Shown: one piece after another, positions 48,076-60,899 of the stretch | How positions within the stretch are numbered: the first letter of the stretch is position 1 | How the letters are laid out: each line of letters starts with the position of its first letter | DNA from: Paragonimus skrjabini miyazakii | Taxonomy: Eukaryota > Platyhelminthes > Trematoda > Plagiorchiida > Troglotrematidae | NCBI GenBank assembly: GCA_014338405.1 | Contig: JTDE01000133.1 | Coordinates: 195,103 to 259,102, forward strand | Reading direction: 5' to 3' | DNA length: 64,000 nt | Position numbers and translations under genes: made by a program | The notes under the pieces: generated by a model | Told to the model about the DNA's origin: nothing | Database searches by the model: none | What the model saw: the letters and a program-made list of their open reading frames with translations, nothing else

Positions 48076-48415
48076 ATGAGCAAATCAGTGGTGAAGTTTC
48101 GGGGATTTAGGTTAATTCAACATTGAACACCACTCACACTTGATCGCAGCCTTCGCATTCAGATAAGCCTTTCGGCTAGCTCACTTCGAAAGAAAGCACT
48201 AGACTTGGGTTCCGCTCTTATTAGAGCTCATCAGTAGTGCATATTCTTATCCGGATCGAAGTTTGCACTCTGGCCCTCGTGCTTGTGAGACTAGCGTGTT
48301 AACCACAACGCCAGCAACCTTATAATAGACAGGACCGAATGATCAAATCCAACCGCTCAACCACAACCTTCTACGAATACTGTTCAACTTGTCCTATCAT
48401 TTCGAGAGGAGACTG
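48076..48415 (-). mobile_element. Hammerhead-SINE copy, near full length
   Basis: About 340 bp, minus strand, parallel to the 28.4-28.7 kb copy. Order: leader with TCTCGAAATGATAGGACAAG, a tRNA-like A region GGCGTTGTGGTTAACACGC, GGCCAGAGTGCAAACTTCG and GATCCGGATAAG (B-box side), the hammerhead motif, then CTAGCCGAAAGGCTTATC and GATCAAGTGTGAGTGG. It retains about 17 bases of the head (TGCAAACTTCG region) that the 28.5 kb copy lacks. The end CACCACTGAT is shared with the other two minus-strand tails and probably marks the true 3' end. Confidence 0.75.
48196..48240 (-). ncRNA. Type I hammerhead ribozyme motif, near intact
   Basis: Minus strand: stem I GCACTA/TAGTGC is a perfect 6 bp, the core box CTGATGA is intact, stem II GCTCT/AGAGC is perfect with loop AATA, and the cleavage triplet is GTC. 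The GAA box reads GGA, so A13 is changed to G; stem III is a two-pair AC/GT. Apart from A13, every core position is canonical. A13 is part of the tandem G-A pairs of the core, so activity is probably lost. Confidence 0.7.
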
Positions 48416-48519
48416 AACAGAATTACTCCGTACTATCCAATCGACAACCCCGTGATCAGGACTTCTCAGTTAGGTTGAAGTTACTGTCTTTATTGAGCCA
48501 AGTGAGCATGTTTTGAATT

Positions 48520-48620
48520 AGTAGTGGAAATTCAGGAATTTAGGTTATTTCAAAATTGAACACCACCCACACTTGATCTCGGCCTTCGCATTAAGATAAG
48601 CCTCCGGCTAGCCTACTTCA
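48520..48620 (-). mobile_element. Hammerhead-SINE tail fragment
   Basis: On the minus strand it repeats the last ~95 bases of the SINE (GCTAGCCGGAGGCTTATC, then GATCAAGTGTGGGTGG, TTCAATTTTGAAATAACC). It lies 105 bases beyond the full copy in the same orientation and lacks the ribozyme and head. Either a 5'-truncated insertion or part of a tandem SINE pair. Confidence 0.6.
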
Positions 48621-48624
48621 AAAA

Positions 48625-51600
48625 TAAACTGAATTGGTAAATCAGCCGCACTGCTCAAGTATACTAATATTTCCTCACTCGATTTGAGTCCAGTCCAAAG
48701 ATGCGTTTGTAGTTCAGAACCCAAATGACCTTCCGAATCAACTGAAATTAGCAGAATTCTGCTCAAGTTTTCAGGTTGCCCTGTTGCCGGAAAGTCTGAT
48801 ACTGGCATGTACCCCCAATTTTTATGTCCCAACCAGATGACACAGGTATTCCGTATAAAAGTGTTTAAGGTCCCATCTGCAACAATGTCCTCTCACTTAA
48901 ATCCCTCTGCTGTTCAACGGAACTTCTCGTAAAAGTCATACTCAAACAGGTTTTCATATATTCTAATGTCATGTTGCAATAATTTGGCGCACAAGTTTCC
49001 TCTTGCAACATCTGCTTTCATGCGAAGTGAAAGATAGTCTCACATATAAAAACATCTTGTGACCAGTTTCAAGGGATAAATCTGCAACGTTTCATATTAT
49101 CTTAGCCTAAATTCCAAACCAACCATTTCTAAGGCAGCACATGCTGATATTCATTCCGTCACATATTCGATGCACAGTGATAACCTAGTCATAAATGAAA
49201 ATGCAGCGCGTATCATTCAAAACAGGCATCAAGATAAAGCTGGTCAAGTAATGTTGGAATGTGAAAAGCACAAAACGTAGAGCTCCTTGCTCTCAGTCTG
49301 GTTCTAACTGACCCCAATAAAGGGAATTAACTTGCTAATACACTGATCAGCTTGCTCATTTGCTGAATTAATTACCCCAGTTGCAGTACTGCATCAATTT
49401 CACTGGATGAAGTAAGACCTTTTAAAACATACGTTTAGTTGTAGATGGCCTATGTGTAATATATCCCTGTTGTAAATAATTCACACACTCCTGATTAATA
49501 AATGCTTTTTTAAAAGTGCCGGTTTTTTGGAGTGATTCATAGTATATCAAAAAATTCAGCAACACAAAGTGATAGACCATTACAATTTTCACTTTACTGC
49601 ATTCCGGGCAATATTATTACAATTAACTTTCAGTAAGTTTTGGCACAAACTATCCTACGTAGTTGTCCTGTGTATAATATTTACCCAATTATTGTTGGCG
49701 TTTATCAGTTCAAAACCGACTACCCCGTTCGTCCCACGTATGATAAACCATCAACCAAGTATTCCAATGAAAAGATGTTCGACTGATAACCCAATAGCTA
49801 GAGAACTCACTCAAATAATCCAGCCATACAGGCGAGCATAAACGTCGTTCTAAAATCCTCACACAAAATCGCAATTTGTCTTATGCAAAAATCAGGCAGT
49901 CGGTGATTACCTAACCAACCTACTGTAATCACACCACAGGAGCTCCACGTTTTTGTTCGTTTTGAGCTGACAGGCGAATGTACTTTCATAAGCGATGAAC
50001 AGATGTGTGCCAAATTTGGTTGTCAGTTACCAATATTTATATTTACATATCGACAAAGCATCTGTGAACGAATCACATACATAAAAACCTAAGTTTTAAT
50101 TGTCATTTGACACTTTCTGGTCTCAGTGGTATTACTACGCTTGTGCTTATGAGGCGGAATCTCCGAAGCAGGAGATTAGAAGCAGTTTTCCTAGGCGATG
50201 GGTCGATGGACAAAGTAAAGATGTGATAATTTCCTAAAGAAATCGGATATCACGATAATTGTTTACTGAGCAGTGGATAAAGGAAAGTTAAATTGACGAA
50301 CGATGCAGATTTACAAAACGTTCAGTGACCAAATGAAGCTCAACAGTTCTTTTGCAGAAAATGTGACATATTTTGCTATATTTTAGATTTACCGCACCGT
50401 TAGTGGATTCCCCCCTGAAGCCTTCTAGTCGTGTTGCCAACATACCAGGCTTTGCACAGCGTATCACTCCACTACCAACTGACATGTCTTATCTGTCCAT
50501 TTTTGCTGTGTGCTGGTAAATATAGGCAACATGTCATGTCATCGATGTCGACATTAGCAGCTCAGTAAAAAGAATGCCACACTGGGATAATTTGTTCCTC
50601 TAAAACCTACTTTATCCTGCGAAACGACATATGTAAGTTTAAAGGCGGTTTAGATTTGGTCGACACAAAAAATTAGCATCACACGGATCTTAGTTATGTG
50701 GCTATGACCTAAGATGACATGTCGATATGTGTGTGGTCTTTTAAATGGGTATACTTTTGGGCGTCACCTGCACCCTGCAGAGACTGCTTGTTCACAAACT
50801 GGCCTCTCTTGGGCCGTTCGTTTGTAGTTCAAATCCATGTGACTCTGCCCGTGGTTCAGAGCTAGTAGGCTAAGGAACTGTATGTAATATAGGCCGCTGT
50901 GGTGATCAGGTAGAACAAATGTTTATTCAAACACTCAGAAAAGTATCCCAACGCTGAGGCAGGACAAGAAGAAAGCTCATGAGGGTGGACAACAAGAGAG
51001 CCCAAACGATTCTTTACCCAACAAAATCGAGCCGATGATTGAGGATTGATGAACAAATGTCCGCTACAGGTAGTCAGCCAAACTCACAAACCCAAGCAGA
51101 GGTACACACGAGGCTTATTTGGAAGCGTCGATGCACTGTGGATTTAAATTCGGCTCATAAACGCAAGCGCACGAGTAGCATGTGTTATCGACCTTCAATC
51201 CAAGCTCGCGCTAAGTGCAGGAACCTAAGATGCCATAGGTCGTGGTGACTTGACTGAGACGAATGCAATCGCGAACGCGATTGCTATCAACCTACCAACA
51301 ATAAGTCGTCAGCGAACGGATGACCAGCACGTTTTTTGTCCGTATCAACCTACGACTGCCGACGTTTGGTAAATCACCCGCTGTCCCACTTGGAAAGTTG
51401 GACCATGGTCAATCTCTAACATTTCTCCTCTTCAAGTTTGCTGGTGCACTGTATGGTGAATGCCGTGTTTGGTTTTCATTCTAGCCTTAAACTTTTGTTT
51501 CTTTCTCCTCCTGTCTAGAGCGCAACAATATATACTTCCGCAACAAATTACTTTACGACTTATACTTCTGCTAACTTCTTTATCGGCCCAGATTTTAACA

Positions 51601-52655
51601 TTGATCTTTTTGTAAAACGTCATATCAGGGTCTAAAAATTGTACGGCCAATCCAATAACACTGTATGCCATACCTCAGTTTCCATGGAAAGGTTGCTGAA
51701 TTACAATCGGCCTTTAACCAATTTGTAAATCTATTGTTCAGTATTCACCCTTTAGTAAAGTGTTGTAGTTATATCGCACTTTATTAGAGAAGTATCGTGT
51801 TATTTGTTTGTCCATGTGCATTAATTGGTTCATGCTGGTTTACAGCTTGCGTTGCCTTTCATATACTGGGAGAGTTGGTGAGTAGTTTTCAACAGCTGGT
51901 GGTGGCTAGAACACTGGCATGAAACATCCAAGTAGGTCAGTCTGAACTGTGCGTTCACTGCGGTGCCCACCAGCCTGGCTGTAATGACAGCCATTTGTTG
52001 GAACCGTTCTCTAACGTGGATTCAGTTAGGAGGTCTGTTCGTTTAGTTGGAATTCTAGTGAAATGGCGTAGACTCCGGATGTTGCTTTTAGCTTTAAAAT
52101 TATGGGACGATCAGTATATCCCGCTCTGAGTCATGCACAATACATAAACTGGATTTAATGTGGAAACAGGCTATCATGCCTACGCCCCTAGTGGGATAGC
52201 CGTGAAATGCTACATCAATGTGCAGAAACCATAGATATCCACTAGTCATGTATAATGACCGCATTAAATTAGTGGTGAAAAGCAAACACCTCAAACACGC
52301 TTATTATATGTAGTTGGCAGTCACTCACTGATGAGGTTAGTTCATTAGCAGTCGTGTTGGGCACAGAAAGCCTGTAGGTTTGGAAGTAAGTTCGGGTTAG
52401 CTGAGAACAATTGTTAGTTCGCAGTGTTCCCTTATGTTGTCTAAGGAAGTTGATAAATGAACATTTTGTAAAGCATTTCACTTTGAGCTGAACTTAAAAG
52501 TAAGCTAAGCTGTAAAACGTCCGCCAATCTTAATGACCTTCCTCGGTTTCCTAAAAAGATCGTTTAAACAGTCAAACCTTATTCGACTGGTGTCCTCAAA
52601 TTTATCCAGCTGTTTACGCATACAGTGGTCAAATATAACTCCGTCTTGAAATGGT
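48625..52655. other. No gene recognised
   Basis: Unassigned. A GC-richer part at 50.75-51.3 kb includes a minus-strand AATAAA near 50.92 kb and a 20-base hairpin, GCAATCGCG-AA-CGCGATTGC, at 51265-51284. The 69-codon frame at 51039-51248 and others show no recognisable domain. Confidence 0.4.
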
Positions 52656-52658
52656 GCC

Positions 52659-52838
52659 CGATCTCCAAGATAGATATGCACTGCTGACTGTACCTCGGGC
52701 TAATGATCACAATTTGCTTGTGTCAGACAAACACAAGCTGACGAATAGGCTGGTCGGACCACTTCAAACATTTGTCTGGACGGCGGACAGGCATATTTAC
52801 AAGAACGGAGTGGTGGTTTACTTTCGGTGATATATACA
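52659..52838 (+). other. Small open frame, protein-like, possible exon
   Basis: A 59-codon ATG frame (start approx. 52650) in a strong Kozak-like context (GAAATGG) ends at TGA near 52830. It is GC-richer than its surroundings, and its translation looks like protein: ALLTVPRANDHNLLVSDKHK, then LVGPLQTFVWTADRHIYKNG. A stop lies in frame five codons upstream. A weak donor match, CG|GTGATA, overlaps the stop codon. No family recognised; start and end are accurate to about ten bases. Confidence 0.2.
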
Positions 52839-52844
52839 AGATTA

Positions 52845-55800
52845 ACATATAAACGGAATAAATTGTGTTTCTATCCTAGCATCTTATGTGAAATGGCATG
52901 CGCATAACAATAAAGTAGTACAGGTTACTGTCTAGGTGCTCAAAACTACTGGTGGCTCTACTTTCCAATACGGACTAGCGTAAAAGCTGACACCTTTGTT
53001 GTGGTCATTACGGAGAAGTGCTAAGTCGTATATCAGGTCTTGGTAACTCAATGGAAAATGCGAAGGACAAGAACGAAGTGACATCCTGAAGGGGAGTATT
53101 CACCGAGAAGAAAGCACACGTTGCAGAAAAATGTGGACACATATTCATTTCTGGCTTTTAGGTCAACTGAGGCTCTATTTTATTTTTGCATCACAACTCA
53201 GGTGATAAATCGTAATAGAAACGATAACATATCTGATTGCTCACGAAACCTGTTGACGTGAGTATGCGTTCGATTGTAACTCTGCTATATATCAGGGTTT
53301 CTGAAACCTACACTGTACATTACTTACAAAGATGCAGTTGTGATGCAGATTTTTCAAAAAAGTTTCCATTTGTTGAAACCCTGAAAAATTCAACTTCATA
53401 AAGCTGACTTTTCTTTATATGTTTCCGTAGACTGTCGTTTAATTGTTCACCAACCGATTTTCTTCCCATCCTCACACACGCAAGTTTGGTAATCAGTGCA
53501 TCTTACATGACGCTGTTGCTGAAAATACGTCTTACATTTCCTGCAATGTTTTGGTTACTTGCACTGGAAAACAAAAACGGGGCTTAAGAGAAACAGAAAT
53601 TCTCTCTGCAACATATAATATAATTAAAATGTCTGCGCTAAATATGTACAATGGTCGCGTTCATGAAAAAAGATCAATTATTTGTAACAGGATTCTGAGG
53701 AACTGGATTCTCATCTTCAAAACATCCTTGCTGTTAGACACCCATGTGTGTGCAATGGTTGATATCACGATCAACATCAAATGACAGGCGAACAAATGAA
53801 TATTGAAAAACAGCCTGATTAACCGAGACAGGCTGTCACGATTTTTACGCACACATTTTTATGAACAGCAGTCCCAGACTTAATAATTACACTCACAACC
53901 AGGGGTGGTTTATGAAGAACCTACAAGTGAGATTACTTCATCCTATTTTGTTTCAACTCGTCAGATTGTTTTCAGGAGTGTTGATCCCTACTGGCGAATC
54001 CGTGTGGCAGGCATCTATTTCAAAAACACAGCAGTGCATCACTTTATTGAAAGTCTGTCGAAAACCATTTCAGCAAATTACCGGAATACTTTTAGTTCCC
54101 ACGTTTTTTTATAAGCAATAAATTGATGTTTATTGTTGGGCTGAACGCCTGGTGGGTATTTATTTGTTTGCTTTCAAAGCACCTCAATGAATCATAAAGT
54201 TATTCCCAAGTTTCACGGGATGGTTTGGTACCATTGCTCAAATATTAACCTTGAAAAAGTTTATTTACTCCTCCACCAACGAAAACAATGTATGAAACTT
54301 TTCTACCGCCTCAATTTTTAGGCAGTATTGAATACAGCCTCAAACGTGGTGGACTCACAGAAACTATCTCCATCAGTTGTTAATAGCAGACAATAATGTT
54401 CGTCGTCGTGGTATGGAACTTTTGATTTTCTCTCGTCTAGTGACGCTTTCACAGTTATGATGCCTTGAGGTGCAATGCATTTGTTGAATGAAGCTTACAG
54501 CAGATTAACAGACAGAAATGAAACAAAACGTACTGCTGACTAGCTTTGATGTTTTTGTAGTTCTACGCTGTTTATGCAGATTATTTTGTACCAGACGAAC
54601 TACCGTTGTTGAAATCCGCCTCATACTCATCAAAATTTGTTTTACTCGATCGCAAAACCGTTAATGTTATGAGATATTCTAGTTGTGGAACGTCAACATG
54701 AAACCACACATGATAGATTGAATAACCATAGTGACAGACTTACAGATGTAATGATTTATCCGTAATCCGCAACACAATTTGCGCAATTAAGAGAATATAA
54801 AGCACTTCGTCAACAGCAAGAATTGAAGTGCAGACAAAACACTCAAGAGAATCCTCTTGTCTGTAACTGACAGATAGAATGCGCTGATAAATTGATAGCA
54901 GAAGAAACGTCTCGAATTCACAAATTTTCTATTTAAATAATAATCAGAATAATATGCTAAGTTATTTGCAAATAGACACGCGGGTTGGTTTATTTACGTT
55001 TTTCAGCAGAGATGAAGTTCAAAGTGAACATCTATACCAGATTACATCAACTCAAACTATAAGCATCCCTTAATCCAGTCTACTGATTGATGGCTTTGAG
55101 GATCACACTGTGCTCTTTGGAATTCATTGAATTTTTGCCTTAGATACCTTTTGAGAATATGCAAGCAAACTTCCAAACGCTGATGGGGTTTTCTCTTGTT
55201 AATGTAAGTTATCCGATCTTACCGAGCAAAAAACAAATACGCCATTTATCAGAAGAATTTTGTCAATTCTCACTATTTATAATTTCGGAAAAAGTGTGCC
55301 AGAACAAGGGATCAAAAAAATATGTCAACACTATGCAAAACTGAACAATATTGCATTCGAATATTGGAAGCTATCCTTAATAATGGTCATCAAGTTACGA
55401 ACAGTTCACGGATGTGAGCTGAGCTAAAATAATCTGCTAAAATTCAATCTGCTCATCTGGTATATTTATTACAAGTTTACACTACGATATTTCACTCAGC
55501 AAACAGTCTCAATAGATTTTTTTCGCAAGCAGTACTAATTTGAACAAATTTAACTAAAATTAAATTACACACCAATCACGTGAGCATAAACGTCTCGCAG
55601 AATTTAGCCATTCCTTCTTGAGTAGGAATGTACGGTTCTGCGCTTGTCTTAGTTGAGATTCCGCGGCAGTGCATATGTTTGCCCCGACTTCTATTTGCAC
55701 CAACTCAATCGAAACGGTCGATGCACCACTGACTTTCCGAACGACACAACTGTAGTGTCACATGTTAGCACCCAGTGGCATTCGTTTTTATGTACTGTTC

Positions 55801-58800
55801 AGATTGCCGACGGTCATGGTGACAGTCACTGTAACATAACACGAAGTCTTGTTCAAATTGGAGTGACCGGTATTATGTAATTTAATGAACAACTTTAACC
55901 AGGAGAAAAAATGGACTAAATTAAAATCAACCTAGTACTTCTTATCTATAGTTGTGCAAATTATTTCCCATTATTTCTATTTAACCAAAATTACTAGGAC
56001 CAGCTTTTTTATTTAACGCAATAAACGAATCAAAAAGCTTGCAATTTTTACGACTATAACCTTAAAACTCAACTGCAATATAATGTCGTAGATATGCCAT
56101 TGACTGATTTTTATAAAGTATTGAGCTCTTCACACATTTTTTTTCAGTTTTCTGCAGAAGTTACTATTTCATCAATGCAAATATTGGAGATATTTATGTG
56201 TCAAAGAATGACGAAGGACATAATACAGAGTTTTTCAGCGAAAAGTGGTACTTGTAGCTACTGAATGGTTGAAAGTGCATGATACATAAATAATGTCTAG
56301 TTAGCTATTATGCGTGATGCATAACTATTGACAGACGGAATAGGGAACGTCATTTATGGCAAAATGATGCTAGTAAACCAGACAGTTACGGAAAGTTGTG
56401 AGCATAAGTTGTATAACATAATACTGTAACACGGGATTGGAGCAAATAAATAACAGCAAAAGCTTAACAACAATTTTTCAACGGTTAGAACACAGTGAAA
56501 AACCAAAGGATACATATAAGTGTTATCTTATGATTATTTTCAGTGGAAATTAGAAACATTAAAGCTAGGAATGAAACATAAAAGTGATTCGTCAGACAGT
56601 GAACAAAACACTGGCATGACCATAAAATTGATGATCTCGTCATTTGAGTTAGTACGGGGAACAGACAAATAAAGGATAGGTGGATTTGTAAACTTTAGAT
56701 TGGACATTTGTCAGCCGCTAGCACCTTAGATTTAACATCAAAATTTTGACTAAATTAATAACCAGACCTCATATAAACTTAGAAACTTTCAATAAAACAA
56801 CAGATTCACACCAAACTACCGTGACAAGATATAATAAAATCAGCACTACTCTATATTTTATATATTAATTCACCTCCAAATCTACAAAAACTGTCGCATC
56901 TCAAGCAAAAACCGTTTCGTCAAAACGCTTCTTTCCATCTAACGTAAACGCCACCCGCTGAAGCTTAATTGTTTACCATGAAATGTGGATTAATTTCTTC
57001 TATATCATATGGCAGTCATTTCTACAACCACTGTCCGCTCTTTCCAGTCAAATGCCAATATTGGTGTCTATAAAAGCTTGTGATATTTATTTTCATGGAA
57101 ATGCAAAATCTGCTTCAGAAACATGCTAAACGTTCGCCGTCTGAAAACTGGGCTGGTTAATTTTGAGGGATTTACACATTTGTCCTAAGCGATTTTAACT
57201 TACTGGGCATATGAGCCTTGACAGAGTCGTCACAATGGGTTTTTGTGTAAATTTGCTTAGATTTGTATCACATTTGATATGGCATTTTCCTTCTGTATGT
57301 CTGTCCGTTAACCTCAGTGACTGGCTAAACTAGCTACATGTGGTGCAAATAATTAACATGACGAATTCTTTTATTTAGTTTGTTAGCCTGGTAGAATAAA
57401 TACGGACTTACTTACACTATGAACCACACACAAAACGATGTAGATACTAATAGTTCTTTCATTTTATTTTATTTTCCAGCTTACATTAAGACACAATAGA
57501 TGTCCAGTAACCATCTTTATTCCATTTGCTGGCGGAAACGTCCTACTTTGCGTAACAAAATCATAAGTCCTTCTTTAGATCTAAACTTTTTTTAACTAAA
57601 TCACTATCTACTTTAAGTATCTGATGTCGACCGATACCCGGAAATAACTGCACTATTGGTTTGTTCACGGCAATGAAAATTAACTGGATATTCCAAAAAC
57701 GGGCTTTTATAGTTGGTTTGACATGTTACATCTAGCTCTGATTTGGACTACTTTCGATTTTGCATATGAATTTTTCAGGGAAAACTAAATGTGTTGGTTT
57801 TCCCTTAAGTAGCGCACTCTATTTGACATTTGTATGTCTTACTTTTTATTTTATTGAAGCCTGTTTCTGGTTTACAAACACTAATATTTATTTGCTGTCA
57901 TGATTTTTAGTTACGTTGCAAGTGATTGTAACACTGTACAAATATTTTTGTTTAAGCTTATTTAGACTTGAACTACTTTATGAGCACAGTTCACCTTTTA
58001 ACAGGTAACTACGATATTTGACGAATTTCACAGAATGATATAGTCATCACCACAGGATGTTTCTATGAACTTCATTTGAAGACATATCCCTTAAGAACTG
58101 ACTTCAAAAAAAAGTGCTTATGAACTCCAAACAATAAATCATACAAACATAAACTGTAAATGAGATTTCTATCAATGACTAAGCTTAGTGGATTTTCCAA
58201 CAATATATTACCAGATGTGTTTGTAGCTAAGCAAAGTGGATAATTCGGGAGCAACTTTGTTTGCAGCAAGCAAATTCAGAGAAAAGAATATGGCAATTAT
58301 AAAACTAACCAATTAGAATTGAACTTCATTAATAGTACTCGTAAAATTAGTTGACAGTGTGCACCACCATCAGAATCATGAGTTGAACCCTTGCGCTAGC
58401 AACAGTGCGACGGATGTGTACAAGTTTATAAACAATATCTAAGATCGTGCAAAATGAGAATTTCAGATCCATCACAAATAGCCGGTTTGAATCCCTGTGA
58501 AACTACGAAAATTTGATAATTTTGATCGTTATGACTGCAATTTGGAATTTTTAATGCTTTTTACTATTCCACTTTTCTTGAAAGAACAACTTCAACACAA
58601 CGTTTTACACGAGGGTTACAAAATTACAGAACAAAACTAATAATTTTAGACGAGATGTTTAATAATTTTCGATAAAATGGTTTTACCTGAGTATCTGCTT
58701 CAAAATAGTTAACGCTTCTAAGAATGATCAACTAAAATAAGTCGAAGCGGTGACGATTTGTAACAGATAAGGCTTGATATAAACTGAGTGCGATTGTTTT

Positions 58801-60125
58801 GTGAAACAATCAATAGCTCAAACTAAAAACTTGGTTAACTGTTATATTCAATAATGTCATTGGTTTTAGCGTCATTCACGATCTAAACAACAAAATCGGT
58901 AATCTTCAAGTTAACATCGCCGAGAAACAGAACGTTATTTTGCTCATAGAAACGTGTTTTGTTTTGCACTTTGGCGAAAGGATGCAGAAAGTATATGACT
59001 AATAAATTTCAAATAATAAATGACTAGGTTGTTCAAATTAACATTTGTGAGGGCAGGAAAATTGTCTTTTCACAGTTAGACGTAAATTAAGTAATAGTTG
59101 CGGTTAGAAGGAGTTGTGATAAACGCAACAAAGAAACTAAAGTGATAAGTTCTCAAGTACCTTTCAAGAGCTCCTAGAACAATGTGTAATCGCTTAAGGG
59201 GATATAGTGTATTCGAATAAAATCGAAAGACAACAACAAAATGAAAAATTTGTTTCAATAATAAGACACAGGCCCAACTGTGAACAGAGTGGTCCTCAGA
59301 ATTGAGCTTGGAACACTTAGACACACAGTGATTACCGGCGTTCATTTTGATGTGGCAGGATAATTCGCAAGAAAATAAGAGTCACTTACTTCACATCATT
59401 TTGCTGTTCATCAAACTCGAACAATTCCTATACTGGTTCACACTCAGGACAACCAGTAAAAGTGGACAACGCAAGGGAACCTCTACGAATAACTCCATAT
59501 CAGTAGTGTCGCAATGCTTGACGGGGTAATTTCTGTCACTAGATTATGCATTTTGTCGTTCTTCACTGCCATTAGACATACTGGTTGGGTTTCGTAATTG
59601 TGATATTTATTTTCCTCAGTGACCCTCGGAAACTTTGTTGGAGGGCAGTTAAAATGTTTGTATTTATCGGTTGATAGCCCCCACTCCGAATATCACTCTG
59701 GATGTTTTTTGAGACCTCAGTGTTAATATGTCAAACCATGATAACTTATCGAGATAAAACGAGAGCATTGGTTAATTATTAAAACATTTCACGAATTTCA
59801 TCTATATCGTGTGGGCGATAAACGCTATGTCGTGTTGTTCAACGGAAATTGTCAAAAAGATTGTTCAACATGTTATTTGAAAAATACAGTACACGCTTTC
59901 AGAAAATATGAGTTACTTTGATAGTTTTCAGTAAATGTGCGGTTCCGTCTGAAGTAAAGAATAACCAGCTATAATTAGACACATTTTTCACTGTGGATTT
60001 TAGGAATATTGGGAAATGTTCGACTTTCCAACAATCGTAGCAACTTCGCTAAATGCAAGTAGCGCAGAAAGTCACAAGTTGGTGATTGTTTTTACGTTGA
60101 AAAATATTTTTCGTGTAAGATCCCT
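52845..60125. other. No gene recognised
   Basis: The longest unassigned stretch, strongly A+T-rich from about 55.9 kb. A faint B-box-like TAGCCGGTTTGAATCCC lies at about 58.48 kb without a matching A box. Short frames at 53.4-54.1, 55.65-55.88 and 59.08-59.35 kb carry no motif. Confidence 0.45.
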
Positions 60126-60127
60126 AC

Positions 60128-60345
60128 TGTTAACATTCAAGAATAAATTCATTTGAGCATTCTGTTGGGTATGGTTCATGAGCATACCATTCACCATTGA
60201 GCATACCATATCCTTCTTTGGCCCAACCGTCTAACAAAATATTGTATGGGCTGCCCGTTTCGTGTTCGCATTCCGAACTTTTTGTAACTACTTGAATTTT
60301 AAATATGTAATGCGGGGCTTCCACATCGAGAGATATAAGCCCAAC
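60128..60345 (-). other. Candidate exon, faintly PLAT/LH2-like
   Basis: A minus-strand frame, open from a possible acceptor (CTGTTAAG) near 60345 to a TAA near 60137, with no ATG. Its sequence is protein-like: HYIFKIQVVTKSSECEHETG, then YNILLDGWAKEGYG and CSNEFILEC. A beta-strand, a turn with T-G, another strand ending in a glycine and a later xEFxLE recall the PLAT domain (pattern YxVxVxTGDxxGAGTxAxVxIxLxG, then DxFxLE). The likeness is weak and rests on memory. A short internal nucleotide repeat (GGTATGCTCA, twice) lies within it. Host exon, decayed gene or chance are all possible. Confidence 0.25.
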
Positions 60346-60625
60346 TTAACAGATAGTTCGATGAAGTAGCTTATTCACCATGACGTTTGTGACAATGCTG
60401 CATGGTCAACTGATTTAACACTGTGTGAAGTAGCTCAAGGTAACCCATCTGTCAGAGACTTTATGGATGTTCCCTTGGCGTCACCTTTTCCTTCACGCGG
60501 ATGGAGTTGCGCCTTGTGCAAAGGTTGCATTATCTTATGTATCATTTCAGGTTATTGATTGCATTACTCTGCTCTTTGAACACAGTTGCTCGTCTCAGTG
60601 CATACCAAATCTGAAGTTTCTAGGA
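60346..60625. other. No gene recognised
   Basis: Unassigned. The 102-codon plus-strand frame starting at 60467 runs into the SINE below and is likely a chance frame. Confidence 0.45.
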
Positions 60626-60629
60626 TTCC

Positions 60630-60722
60630 GGCGTGACTTCGTAGATCAGCTGACAGAACTCTTGCCTTCTTTGGATATGATGTCTCCGTCCCCTGTTCGA
60701 ATCCAGCTGAAGCCCAGGTTTT
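60630..60722 (+). mobile_element. tRNA-derived SINE, second family
   Basis: The plus strand reads TTCGTAGATCAGCTGACAG (A-box region), a 34-base spacer, and CCTGTTCGAATCCAGCTG (B box) followed by AAGCCCAGG. It matches the minus-strand copies at 19.7 and 36.6 kb in order, spacing and flanking CCAG. The B box is intact and the A box partly eroded. It sits about 180 bases from a PLE fragment. Confidence 0.6.
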
Positions 60723-60899
60723 TCACAATTAGGCCTCATCTAAATTGTCAACTCTGCCACAAAACTAATAAGTAACACAATTTTAATGTTCAGTGTTGAC
60801 GTTGGTGGGTTCCAACGTGAACCGATTGATAAGTCCTGTTTGGGTAGTAAGTTCACCGGATCATTTGGCGGATTCCACACGACACAGTGGATTGGGTGG

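Noticed and set aside
58380..58500. tRNA-like segment around a GGTTTGAATCCC
   Set aside because: B-box resemblance only; no A box at the right distance and no fold.
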